Below, piece by piece: positions 7,069 through 14,243 of a stretch of DNA of 14,247 nt (position 1 is the first letter of the stretch; the number at the start of each line of letters is the position of its first letter). The notes beneath the pieces were generated by a model. The model was not told the DNA's origin and did not search any database. It saw only the letters and a list, made by a program, of their open reading frames with translations. Origin of the DNA: Bacteriovorax stolpii (GTDB lineage Bacteria > Bdellovibrionota > Bacteriovoracia > Bacteriovoracales > Bacteriovoracaceae); contig CAMDDI010000066.1 in the NCBI GenBank assembly GCA_945890905.1, forward strand, positions 1-14,247, read 5' to 3'. The position numbers and the translations under genes are program-made.

Positions 7069-7090
7069 CGTAAAGGTTTGAAAAAAACTT

Positions 7091-7813
7091 ATGAAAAAAA
7101 ATAATGTCTTCGAGCTTCCTTCAGTGGCCACGGCACTCTCATTATTGGGACTGGCCACTATGGTGGAAGAGCTTAAGAGAGACAATAAAATGATCAGTGA
7201 GCAGGCCGCCAGAACTATTTTGAAGGCCCTTGATGCTAAAGACAGTTATACCTTTGGTCACAGTATGCGCGTGGCCTATTTTTCATTAGTCACGGGTACT
7301 GAGGCTGAGCTTAGTCCGGTAGAAATGAGAGAACTTGAACTCTCAGCTATTTTTCACGATATCGGAAAAATTGCCACTCCTGATGCTGTTCTCAATAAGC
7401 CCTCGCGTTTATCTGAAGAAGAATTCAATATCATGAAGCAGCATCCTGATAAATCTTACGAAATTCTCAAAGACTTTCCTGATTTTCAAAAAATTGCTGA
7501 AAACGCCCGCTTGCACCATGAGCGCTATGACGGCAAAGGTTACCCTTTGGGTCTTAAAGGCGAAGAGATCCCAGTACTCGCCCGGATCATACTAATCGCA
7601 GATACTTTTGATGCCATGACTTCAACTCGTCCTTATCGTAAAGGTCTTCCCTACGAAGTGGCCTATGAAGAACTTGAGCAGTTTTCTGGAACTCAGTTTG
7701 ATCCAAATCTTGTGAAGTGTTTTATTAGTGGTATGAAGAAAGAAGCTCTCAAGAATGAAGATGAATTTTTTATTCCTCTGCTTGAGCGTAAGTTTAACAA
7801 AAACGCTGCTTAA
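7091..7813 (+). CDS. HD-GYP domain cyclic-di-GMP phosphodiesterase, minimal single-domain form
   Basis: This 240-residue protein is predicted to hydrolyse cyclic-di-GMP. All family landmarks are present: FGHSMRVA with H57, HDIGK (89-93), the His in KQHPD (118), HHERYDGKGYP (142-152) containing the GYP signature, DTFDAMTSTRPYR (171-183) and GTQFDP (200-205). No metal ligand or signature residue appears lost, so it is predicted active. There is no recognisable sensor: the first 45 residues are a short, partly hydrophobic N-terminal segment (ATALSLLGLATMV) with no charged receiver or PAS features. Input may come from a partner or from expression level. The start is ATG with a poor ribosome site (AAAGG is 14 nt away), and a leader hairpin lies just upstream. 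Its TAA is immediately followed by the stop of the convergent gene, with no spacer. In predatory deltaproteobacteria, cyclic-di-GMP controls lifestyle switching and motility, but no target is apparent here. Confidence 0.9.
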   Translation: MKKNNVFELPSVATALSLLGLATMVEELKRDNKMISEQAARTILKALDAKDSYTFGHSMRVAYFSLVTGTEAELSPVEMRELELSAIFHDIGKIATPDAVLNKPSRLSEEEFNIMKQHPDKSYEILKDFPDFQKIAENARLHHERYDGKGYPLGLKGEEIPVLARIILIADTFDAMTSTRPYRKGLPYEVAYEELEQFSGTQFDPNLVKCFISGMKKEALKNEDEFFIPLLERKFNKNAA

Positions 7814-8932
7814 CTATTCCTTACAAAAATCAGTCTTTGCACTGGATGAAACCATGCGGTTTTGCATCATCTCGCAACCTTTCTGACTCTCGTAGACATT
7901 AAACGGATAACATTCAGCACTTCGTTTTAAAAACTTTGTAGAAGATGAATTGTCTTCACAAGTTTGATAACTTGGAGCATCTACGCATGCCCAATGTTTA
8001 CCTTGGCAATTATACACCAGGCCTCGACCTTTATATTCGTAATCCGGAGGTGTTGTGTACTCAGTTTTTGGAGCTCGCTTCTCGGTGACCTTCGCTTGAT
8101 TCTCTAAATCTTGCAAAATTTTATCAGTGAGATTTTCATCAGGATCCGTGGTTTGTCCATCAACCGAATCGGGAGAGGAGGGTTCATTCACAATCACTGG
8201 AGCTTCTGTTGTCGTAGGCGAAGTATTTGGAGTTTCCTCAGTGGTGACTGTGACTGGCGAAGTTTCTGGAGTGACGGTTGTTTCATTGGGAGAAGGAACT
8301 TCAGGAGTTGCAGAAACATCCCCTGTTGAAGGTGGAGTTGTCTCTACAGGAGTTGGAACTTCGGGTTGAGAAACTGTATCAACAGGAGCAGTTGTAGTCA
8401 CCGTTGGTCCAGAGGTATCAGCTGGAGAAGTTGGAGTGGTTGGAGTTGTAGCATCAACAGGAGCGGCAGGCTCAAGAACTTCTTTTTTCTTCTTGGGTTT
8501 TTCTCTAGGTTTTAGAGCTAGGGACGGCGCACTTGCTGTATCTTCTTCAGAGGGAAAAAATTCTTGAGCAATAAGAATGACAATAGCCACAACAATAATC
8601 CCACGGATTATGTTGGCCTTCTTTTTATCAGCAGGACTTTTTTCGTCCTTGGACGATTTTGTATTTTTCTTTTTAGGTTTAAGCAGATTTTTAAATTTAT
8701 CTACGATAGAAACATTCGTTCCCGTAGATTCATCGTCCCCATCTTCGTCATTTTCACTTAGCGCAAGATTATCTTCATCAGAGACCACGTCAGTACCCGT
8801 TGCACCAATTGATACACGAGTTTTGTCTTCTTCCACAAATTCTGACTCATCGTCTTCTTCATCAACTACTTTTTTCTTTAAAAAAGGCAGTCGGGACTTT
8901 AAGTCGTTTAGATATTTCTCGAGGATAATCAC
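7814..8932 (-). CDS. Single-pass membrane protein with acidic cytoplasmic part, Pro/Thr-rich stalk and six-Cys tip, function unknown
   Basis: This 372-residue protein has four regions: a charged cytoplasmic part (1-107) alternating Lys-rich and Asp/Glu-rich stretches; one transmembrane helix at about 108-122 (IIRGIIVVAIVILIA); a long Pro/Thr/Ser/Val-rich stalk (about 155-265); and a C-terminal region (300-372) with six cysteines (309, 316, 325, 341, 353, 370). The Lys-rich side N-terminal to the helix suggests the N-terminus is inside and the Cys region is periplasmic. The plan resembles TonB-like or stalk-bearing envelope proteins, but no TonB C-terminal domain is seen and I do not recognise the family. 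The start is uncertain. GTG at 8932 is the only usual start codon in frame after the upstream stop, yet its AGGA sequence directly abuts the codon. A good minus-strand promoter lies upstream. The 3' end abuts the HD-GYP stop. Confidence 0.75.
   Translation of the reverse strand: MIILEKYLNDLKSRLPFLKKKVVDEEDDESEFVEEDKTRVSIGATGTDVVSDEDNLALSENDEDGDDESTGTNVSIVDKFKNLLKPKKKNTKSSKDEKSPADKKKANIIRGIIVVAIVILIAQEFFPSEEDTASAPSLALKPREKPKKKKEVLEPAAPVDATTPTTPTSPADTSGPTVTTTAPVDTVSQPEVPTPVETTPPSTGDVSATPEVPSPNETTVTPETSPVTVTTEETPNTSPTTTEAPVIVNEPSSPDSVDGQTTDPDENLTDKILQDLENQAKVTEKRAPKTEYTTPPDYEYKGRGLVYNCQGKHWACVDAPSYQTCEDNSSSTKFLKRSAECYPFNVYESQKGCEMMQNRMVSSSAKTDFCKE
8147..8470 (-). repeat. Degenerate Pro/Thr-rich coding repeat (stalk of the membrane protein)
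   Basis: The DNA encoding residues about 155-262 is low-complexity, with recurring GGAGTTG/GGAGTGG-like units on the plus strand and PTxT/VTVT/PVET-like peptide units on the coding strand. The units are too diverged for a clean period. The composition opens long antisense frames that are not genes. Such stalks usually span the periplasm or cell wall; that is inference. Confidence 0.6.
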
Positions 8933-8949
8933 TCCTAGGTGAATTGGGC

Positions 8950-8979
8950 TTGAACTAACCCCATGTTATCCAGTATTCT
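8950..8979 (+). promoter_or_regulatory. Possible sigma70-type promoter for the class II aldolase gene
   Basis: TTGAAC (8950-8955) and TATTCT (8974-8979) are 18 nt apart, each matching four of six consensus positions. A start near 8986 would leave a leader of about 54 nt to the GTG at 9040. This is a moderate to weak prediction. Confidence 0.3.
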
Positions 8980-8980
8980 C

Positions 8981-9008
8981 ATTATAAGTGAGCCTGTGCA
9001 GTTTGCAA
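8981..9008 (-). promoter_or_regulatory. Probable sigma70-type promoter for the stalked membrane protein
   Basis: On the minus strand a perfect TATAAT (8986-8981) is preceded, after 16 nt, by TTGCAA (9008-9003). Transcription would start near 8974, about 42 nt upstream of the GTG at 8932. This is the best promoter match I found in the window. It overlaps the plus-strand candidate for the divergent gene. Confidence 0.5.
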
Positions 9009-9039
9009 TCAAATCTCATAGGACTTCAAGGACTTATCT

Positions 9040-9654
9040 GTGAATACTCGCGACGAAGGTGTTATCAAGTTCAAGCTCACTCTGAAGCGCGCTCCGGCCC
9101 CAGAGATGAATCAGGTTATTGCTCTCGAGAAATGGAGAGCTCTCTTCTTTAAACTCGGCTTGATTGGTGAATACCCGAACGAAAAAATCGGATTTGGGAA
9201 CCTCTCTTCTCGACTGATCAAAAAATCTTTTATCATCACCGGCAGCCAAACAGGTCACCTCCCCCATCTTCAGGCCCATCATTATACAAAAGTGATTGAA
9301 TGCGATCTTAAGAAAGGTTCGGTTACAGCTGAAGGTCTGATTCCTCCGTCCAGTGAATCTCTCACCCATTACGGAATCTATGAGGCCAATCCCAATATTC
9401 AGTACGTGTTTCATGTACACCACGCCCTACTTTGGGAAAAAATGCAGCAAGGCCCCTTTGATTTTATCAGTGGGGATATTCCTTACGGTACTCAGGAGAT
9501 GGCCGAAGCTGCTCAATCACTGTTGGCGGATAAAACTTCTGGGGTATTTGTCATGCGCGGGCATGATGACGGTATTGTGGCCTACGCCTCTACAGCGGAC
9601 GAAGCGGGAAAACTTCTCTTAGAGCTCTATCGCAAACTCTCCGTCCGGCAGTAA
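9040..9654 (+). CDS. Class II aldolase/adducin family protein
   Basis: This 204-residue cytoplasmic protein has the class II aldolase/adducin fold, whose members use a zinc ion held by histidines to cleave, epimerise or dehydrate phosphorylated sugars. Visible landmarks are GNLSSR (53-58, phosphate-binding type), ITGSQTGHL (66-74), the acid-bearing PPSSES (102-107, E106), the HVHH cluster (125-128) and the third histidine in MRGHDDG (H175). These suggest an intact metal site. The exact substrate cannot be told: fuculose-phosphate aldolase, ribulose-phosphate epimerase-like and methylthioribulose-phosphate dehydratase groups share these motifs, and no pathway partner is adjacent. The start is GTG at 9040 with a good AAGGA 7 nt upstream; no ATG in frame would fit better. 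Its last 36 nt overlap the 3' end of the convergent ATP-grasp gene. Confidence 0.8.
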   Translation: MNTRDEGVIKFKLTLKRAPAPEMNQVIALEKWRALFFKLGLIGEYPNEKIGFGNLSSRLIKKSFIITGSQTGHLPHLQAHHYTKVIECDLKKGSVTAEGLIPPSSESLTHYGIYEANPNIQYVFHVHHALLWEKMQQGPFDFISGDIPYGTQEMAEAAQSLLADKTSGVFVMRGHDDGIVAYASTADEAGKLLLELYRKLSVRQ

Positions 9655-10725
9655 TTCTTTTAATTTACGCAGGCACTCTAAGCCTGATTTCTCATCCCTG
9701 GCCTTAATCAGAAAAATTTCAAATCGTGTATCTCCTGGTGAGAGAATGACTATCCCAGATTCGTTTTCACTGTTTAAAAGAATTGGTTTTAGTGTTTTGT
9801 GTAAAAATTGAAACCCGCCTTTTGATCCCTGGGATTTTCCCATTAAAAAAAGTGACCAAGTTAATTTAGAAGCAACCTTGCTTGAGAGATCATAGGCCAC
9901 TCTACCCATAGTCCTCCTAAAATTCACTTCACACAAAGTTCGGATTTGAGAATGAAATTCCCCCTGAAAGGTGAATGAATCAATGGAGTAGCCAAATTCA
10001 GAAGGAAAACTTGAATAGTAATTCTGAATGAGGGCCAATTGATGTTTAAACGTTTCCCAATTTCGAGGATCAATATCTGAATAAAATGCTAAAGACTGAA
10101 TGGACGGTTTTTGAATATCTCTAAAAAGGGTTCCGCGATATTGGAATTTATGATCAATAAGATTTTGGTAACAAATAACTTTCTCATCAGGAAAAACAAA
10201 ATGTGAAAAATCTTTTTGGCGCTTAAGGAGAGGCTCAAGAATGATAGGTCCATGTGGCAGACTTTTTTTCAACCACTCAGGGCCTTCAGATATAAGTGCC
10301 TCAGGCGTGAACAGCTTAAATTTTTGCCCAGACATGCCGTAAGGATTTTTAGCAATCATCGGTACTTGAGACTCTGGCGCGTGATAATCAGAAAGGGTGT
10401 GAATAATCTGAATATTGCATTCTTTGAGTTGGGAAATACATAACTCAGAGCTCGTGACTTTCGAATTGAGTTTTCTCTCAAGCTCAAGATCCCGTAATTC
10501 TCCCCACCAGTTTTTAAATTCCCCACTAGAGATCAGAGTTGGTTTTGAACCTACAATAGATTCAATGTATTCAAAATAAGCTGGAGGATATTTTTTAGCG
10601 GTAAAGATGGGATTGGTTTCTAGAAAAAAAGTCAGAAACTCCAGAGACTGATTCATGATGGCCGCACCTGAATGCCCGTAGAAGAGTTCAGTCTCATAGT
10701 CAGCGTTAACTCTGAGGCTTTTCAC
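9619..10725 (-). CDS. ATP-grasp family ligase-like protein, coupled to the ferritin-like gene
   Basis: This 368-residue protein is assigned to the ATP-grasp superfamily by motif order. AKNPYGMSGQKFKLF (125-139) is a Lys- and Gly-rich nucleotide loop with K126. It is followed by an acidic strand IILEPLLKRQKDFS (161-174), then GYSIDSFTF with D249 and LCEVNFRRTMGR (264-275), where E266 and N268 would bind magnesium. The R-x-T-M-G-R after the metal site is typical of an uncharacterised ATP-grasp subgroup. It should activate a carboxylate with ATP and join it to an amine or thiol, but the substrate is unknown. It is not a recognisable GshB, D-Ala ligase or carboxylase. The start is GTG at 10725, forming a GTGA overlap with the stop of the ferritin-like gene, a strong sign of coupled translation and joint function. 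Its 3' 36 nt overlap the convergent class II aldolase gene. Confidence 0.65.
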   Translation of the reverse strand: MKSLRVNADYETELFYGHSGAAIMNQSLEFLTFFLETNPIFTAKKYPPAYFEYIESIVGSKPTLISSGEFKNWWGELRDLELERKLNSKVTSSELCISQLKECNIQIIHTLSDYHAPESQVPMIAKNPYGMSGQKFKLFTPEALISEGPEWLKKSLPHGPIILEPLLKRQKDFSHFVFPDEKVICYQNLIDHKFQYRGTLFRDIQKPSIQSLAFYSDIDPRNWETFKHQLALIQNYYSSFPSEFGYSIDSFTFQGEFHSQIRTLCEVNFRRTMGRVAYDLSSKVASKLTWSLFLMGKSQGSKGGFQFLHKTLKPILLNSENESGIVILSPGDTRFEIFLIKARDEKSGLECLRKLKELLPDGEFAIEL

Positions 10726-11534
10726 AGAGAAATTCGTTTAGTGGTTAAATAATCATCATCATAGCTTTCTAATTGTTTTATAAAGTCATCTTCACTCATG
10801 GCCCTGCGATGTAGTTCCACGTCAAACTCAATGCCTCGACCTCGGGCCGGAGTCAGAGGATACGGCAGAGATTCACGGTAATAATCCCAAAGAGTTTTAT
10901 CTTGCTTCCAGCGCTTGAGCCAATGGGCACCGAAGGCCACATGGGAGATTTCATCTTCCAAGACCAAATCCAAAACAGCGGCCGTTTCATTATCACCTAA
11001 GCTTTTAAAAATCTTACTGTAATATTGGGCAAAATCTAAATTGGCCGCCTCAAAGGTCAAGGCCATAAGTGCAGTGTACTGGGAAGCAGTCTCAAGTTTT
11101 TCCATCTGACGCCAGAAAAAATCATTGAGTGCAAAATCTCCGAAAGCATAACCCAATTCATTTAAGCGCTTAATATAGAGAGTGAGATGCTTTTGTTCAT
11201 CTTTGATGGTGGTAACAATTCCGCGTTTAAAACGGATGTCCTCTTCAGTTTCATGAGGATATATGAGTAAAGCAGCGGCCATCATTTCAATGGCGAGCAG
11301 CTCATGATTGGCAAAGCTATGAATGGCCATGGCCTTCTTATCGGGCTCACCTAGCCGACTGGCTTTTGGAAACTTATGTTTTTCATGGGAGAATTTGATT
11401 GGGCCAGAGCGGCCTGGATAAAAAGGAAGTGCAAAACTTTCATATGGACTCCACTCAAAATTTACATCAATGAGCTTGTCTTCAAGAAACTCACCGAGAA
11501 GAATTTGCTGAGCATAATCTTTGTAAGAAATCAT
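10722..11534 (-). CDS. Ferritin-like di-iron protein, DUF455 (PF04305) type
   Basis: This 270-residue protein has the four-helix ferritin-like pattern of the DUF455 family. Two metal-binding half-sites are visible: E78 in NHELLAIE and E113/H116 in KDEQKHL, then E162 in TFEAANLDF and E195/H198 in EDEISHVAFGAHWLKRW. All six carboxylate/His ligands expected for a di-iron centre are present, so redox chemistry on a small molecule or macromolecule is likely; iron storage is less likely for this family. No signal peptide is seen. The ATG is 3 nt after the helicase stop and has no clear ribosome site, suggesting re-initiation by ribosomes finishing the helicase. Its stop overlaps the GTG of the ATP-grasp gene. 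The close coupling makes an oxygenase/ligase pair the most attractive idea, but that is inference. Confidence 0.8.
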   Translation of the reverse strand: MISYKDYAQQILLGEFLEDKLIDVNFEWSPYESFALPFYPGRSGPIKFSHEKHKFPKASRLGEPDKKAMAIHSFANHELLAIEMMAAALLIYPHETEEDIRFKRGIVTTIKDEQKHLTLYIKRLNELGYAFGDFALNDFFWRQMEKLETASQYTALMALTFEAANLDFAQYYSKIFKSLGDNETAAVLDLVLEDEISHVAFGAHWLKRWKQDKTLWDYYRESLPYPLTPARGRGIEFDVELHRRAMSEDDFIKQLESYDDDYLTTKRISL

Positions 11535-11537
11535 ACA

Positions 11538-14243
11538 CTATCGGAATTTTTTAAATGAAGCGGCCTTATCTTTGCTGACTGCTTTCTTAGGGGGTCTAAT
11601 ACCTTGGCTGGGCTTCTGAGAAGGATGTGATGATGATGAAGAAGAAGAGGATGCTGAAGAGGCAGGACTTGATGCTGGCCTTTTTTGTTCTTCTCTTCTT
11701 GGATTTGCTCCTGATCTTGAGGCACCAGAAGTTGAGCTACCACCGTCTCTTCTTTTATTTTCTTGGCCGCCACCGCGATTATTATTGTCTCTGCCTCCGC
11801 GACCTTTTCTATCGTTTCGAGACGATCCGCCTCCGCCTTGACGAGGCTTATGAGTCCGTCCCTCTTCGGAGCGACCGCCTTCACGAGAATTGGAATCTTT
11901 GCCTTCTTGACGAGGTCCGCGAGAGAATCTGCGTTTAGAGAAACACTCATCACAGATATTAAAGCGTGCATTCGCTGGCATTTTACAGCCACAACTTGAA
12001 CAGGTCTTACTGATCTTCTCAGAGAGAAGTTCATTTAAGCGCTCAATCGCCTTACCCTTATTTTCTAGCAGTTGCTTTTCGTCATACTCAAAGTTTTTGC
12101 GGTCAAAGTGACGAGAGAGCCACTGATAAAGCTCAACACACTTAATTGAGGTTTCGAGGTAATCGATATTGTCTGAAGTCTCGTCAATGGATTCATTGAA
12201 AATGCTCTGACTATCAACATAGTGATTAAGGATCCAAAGATAATACTGAACATGCTCCACTAAACCTAAGTTCACTGGGGCGCAGGCAAATCCAAATATT
12301 TCAGCATTAGAGAGAGTGCGGTCTTCATCAGCACCTTCAACCATCTCTGCCAATTCAATCATCTCTTTCATATCTACGCAGTAGAATGGCTTTTGAAAGA
12401 TCATGGTATTAAAGAGGCGCAAGAATTCTGAAAGTGTCAAACTTGGAAGTGAGTTTGCATCGAGGGCATTATTAACCCGCGAGAAAATATCTAAATCTGG
12501 ACCAACCATCGCCTTGTCACTCTGACCGAGGTGATGGGCCATAGCGTTTCGCAGAATATGCAAACCGTTTTCAACTTTATTAAGTGTAGTGACATGTCCT
12601 ACAGGGAAGCGCTTAAAGCGTCCCGCCCGTCCTGCAATCTGCTTTATCTCAGAAAATGTCAGTGGGTTTTCTTTATCATCAACAAATTTTGAGAGGGCCG
12701 AGAAAACAATCCGCTGAACAGGTAAGTTCATCCCCATGGCGATGGCATCAGTACTCACCATGATGTCTGTTTCGCCTTCATCAAACTTTCGGGCCTGCTC
12801 TCGACGCACTTCTGGAGAAAGGCGGCCGTAGACAATAGAAACTTTAAAGTCCAGCTCTTCAAGATCGGCTTTATATTTAAGAGCATTTCTGCGAGAAAAA
12901 ACAATTAAGGCATCATTTTTTTGAAGTGAAGTAAGAGGAATTTGCTCATTCATCACATGAAGTTCAGTCATGCGGGTATACTCACGGATTTCGAGAGTAT
13001 CTCCACATAAGGCCAACACTTTTTTCACTAATTCCAATACTGAGTGATCTCCGCAAATATGAATTTCATCGGCCTGCAAATTAACTAGTGCGCGAGTCCA
13101 GGCCCATCCTCTCTGAGGATCTGTGAGCATTTGAATTTCATCGATAACAGCACATTCAAAACGGGTCTGAAGTTTGGCCATTTCAATAGTGGAAGAGAAG
13201 TGAGTCGCGTCCGGAATCTCAACCACTTCTTCACCAGTCAGCAAGGTGGTTTTAGCTCCCTTACTGTTCATGGTATCAAAGAGCTCCGAGGCCAAAAGTC
13301 GAAGGGGTGCAAGATAGCAGCCATTCTTGGCCTTCACTAAAGCTTCAATGGCGTGATAAGTCTTACCAGAGTTAGTAGGACCCATATGATAAATAATTTT
13401 ACGATTGAGCCTTCGTGCCTCAGCGTGAATCCAAAACTGACCAAGATAATCTCTAAGAATGGTTGAAGAAACATCTTTGCGCTTCAAGGCCATGATCGCC
13501 ATAGTAAAGCGTTCAAATTCTTTTTTAAGGAAGACTTCGCCTTTCCAGATATTTGTTTCTAACTGAATATAGAAGCGCTCATATTCTTCTGCTGACACAA
13601 GTTCTGGTTTCAGACCCTGCTCTACGAGCAGAGTATTAAAGAAAACATTGAGCTTTTCTTTATAGAGCTTTCCTAATTCTGACTGAGCACCGAACTTAGT
13701 ACGATAATGGTGCTTCACTTCAGCTTCTAACTTATTCACTGATGAGCGCTTAAGCTTATTTCTCATCTGATGAAAATTCTTATCGAGATTCTTTTTCAAA
13801 TCAAAAACGAGATTTGAAATATCTGAAATTCTTTTTGTGAGGATGATGTCGAAGAGTTTTTCTTCGGCCTTATCAATGAGACAAGCTTGAGTAGAGAAAA
13901 CCGCTTCACGGATCTGGGTCCGGTAATCCCCCATACATTGAACACACTGGCACGGAATATCTTTGTCAGTAAATTTTAAATCAAAACGATTCTTTATGAG
14001 ATCCTGAGCTTCTAAGTGATTGGCCACTTGCAGCTCTGACCAAGCTTTAAAGGTATCACGATAAGACATCGTGAGCTCTTTACTAAATTGACCATCTACT
14101 TGTAATGGATAAGTTCCAGTAACAGGAAAAATATAATCTTCAACTAAAGCAGTTTCAGTAATGGCTTCCCGGTCAAAAACTTCTCTTACCTTACCGAAGC
14201 TTTTTTCAAATAATGATTCAAGATAAGGATGAGGTTCAACCAT
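11538..14243 (-). CDS. SUV3-like RNA helicase with zinc ribbon and RGG/Ser-rich tail (start near window edge)
   Basis: This protein is 901 residues from the ATG at 14243. That ATG is 4 nt from the window edge, so the true start could lie further upstream. The helicase core resembles the SUV3/SUPV3L1 family of RNA helicases that work with RNA decay enzymes: GPTNSGKT (288-295), YLAPLRLLASE (310-320), the Walker B variant DEIQ (368-371), STDAIAMGMNLP (497-508) and QIAGRAGRF (535-543). An SUV3-type helical C-terminal part extends to about 735. It is preceded by a roughly 280-residue N-terminal region with a C98/C100/C103 cluster. After the core comes a CxxC-x12-CxxC zinc ribbon (C748, C751, C764, C767). 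A disordered basic tail (770-901) has RGG/RGGG units and a run of serines (862-872). The downstream genes follow with 3-nt spacing. A role in RNA turnover or ribosome-linked RNA remodelling is inferred from the family. Confidence 0.85.
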   Translation of the reverse strand: MVEPHPYLESLFEKSFGKVREVFDREAITETALVEDYIFPVTGTYPLQVDGQFSKELTMSYRDTFKAWSELQVANHLEAQDLIKNRFDLKFTDKDIPCQCVQCMGDYRTQIREAVFSTQACLIDKAEEKLFDIILTKRISDISNLVFDLKKNLDKNFHQMRNKLKRSSVNKLEAEVKHHYRTKFGAQSELGKLYKEKLNVFFNTLLVEQGLKPELVSAEEYERFYIQLETNIWKGEVFLKKEFERFTMAIMALKRKDVSSTILRDYLGQFWIHAEARRLNRKIIYHMGPTNSGKTYHAIEALVKAKNGCYLAPLRLLASELFDTMNSKGAKTTLLTGEEVVEIPDATHFSSTIEMAKLQTRFECAVIDEIQMLTDPQRGWAWTRALVNLQADEIHICGDHSVLELVKKVLALCGDTLEIREYTRMTELHVMNEQIPLTSLQKNDALIVFSRRNALKYKADLEELDFKVSIVYGRLSPEVRREQARKFDEGETDIMVSTDAIAMGMNLPVQRIVFSALSKFVDDKENPLTFSEIKQIAGRAGRFKRFPVGHVTTLNKVENGLHILRNAMAHHLGQSDKAMVGPDLDIFSRVNNALDANSLPSLTLSEFLRLFNTMIFQKPFYCVDMKEMIELAEMVEGADEDRTLSNAEIFGFACAPVNLGLVEHVQYYLWILNHYVDSQSIFNESIDETSDNIDYLETSIKCVELYQWLSRHFDRKNFEYDEKQLLENKGKAIERLNELLSEKISKTCSSCGCKMPANARFNICDECFSKRRFSRGPRQEGKDSNSREGGRSEEGRTHKPRQGGGGSSRNDRKGRGGRDNNNRGGGQENKRRDGGSSTSGASRSGANPRREEQKRPASSPASSASSSSSSSSHPSQKPSQGIRPPKKAVSKDKAASFKKFR
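11628..11672 (-). repeat. Poly-serine coding tract with GAT/GAA trinucleotide repeats
   Basis: On the plus strand this stretch is a run of GAT, GAA and GAG triplets; on the coding strand it encodes about 13 residues that are mostly Ser (858-872 of the helicase). Imperfect triplet runs can gain or lose in-frame units, so the tail length may vary between strains. It lies within the disordered RGG/Ser-rich tail (11541-11936). Confidence 0.6.

Noticed and set aside
7020..7090. A GEMM-type cyclic-di-GMP riboswitch before the HD-GYP gene
   Set aside because: The conserved core bases are not present. Only a simple hairpin can be seen.
7785..7807. AGCGT/ACGCT pair near the end of the HD-GYP gene as a terminator
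   Set aside because: A five-pair stem with a 13-nt loop and no T-run is too weak.
8127..8942. Long plus-strand open frames opposite the stalked membrane protein (8127-8369 and 8577-8942)
   Set aside because: They are antisense to low-complexity codons that lack stops by composition. The peptides are Ser/Val/Gly-rich or Ser/Phe-rich without motifs, and no ribosome sites support them.
9619..10725. The ATP-grasp protein as the missing glutathione synthetase
   Set aside because: The motif order is ATP-grasp, but the substrate regions do not resemble GshB. It is on the other strand, about 4 kb away, and coupled to a ferritin-like gene instead.
11531..12034. 167-residue minus-strand frame overlapping the helicase tail
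   Set aside because: It runs out of frame inside the RGG/Ser-rich coding region. Its His/Leu/Lys-rich peptide has no motif and no ribosome site. The helicase frame with its CxxC ribbon is clearly the real one, though a frameshifted tail cannot be strictly excluded.
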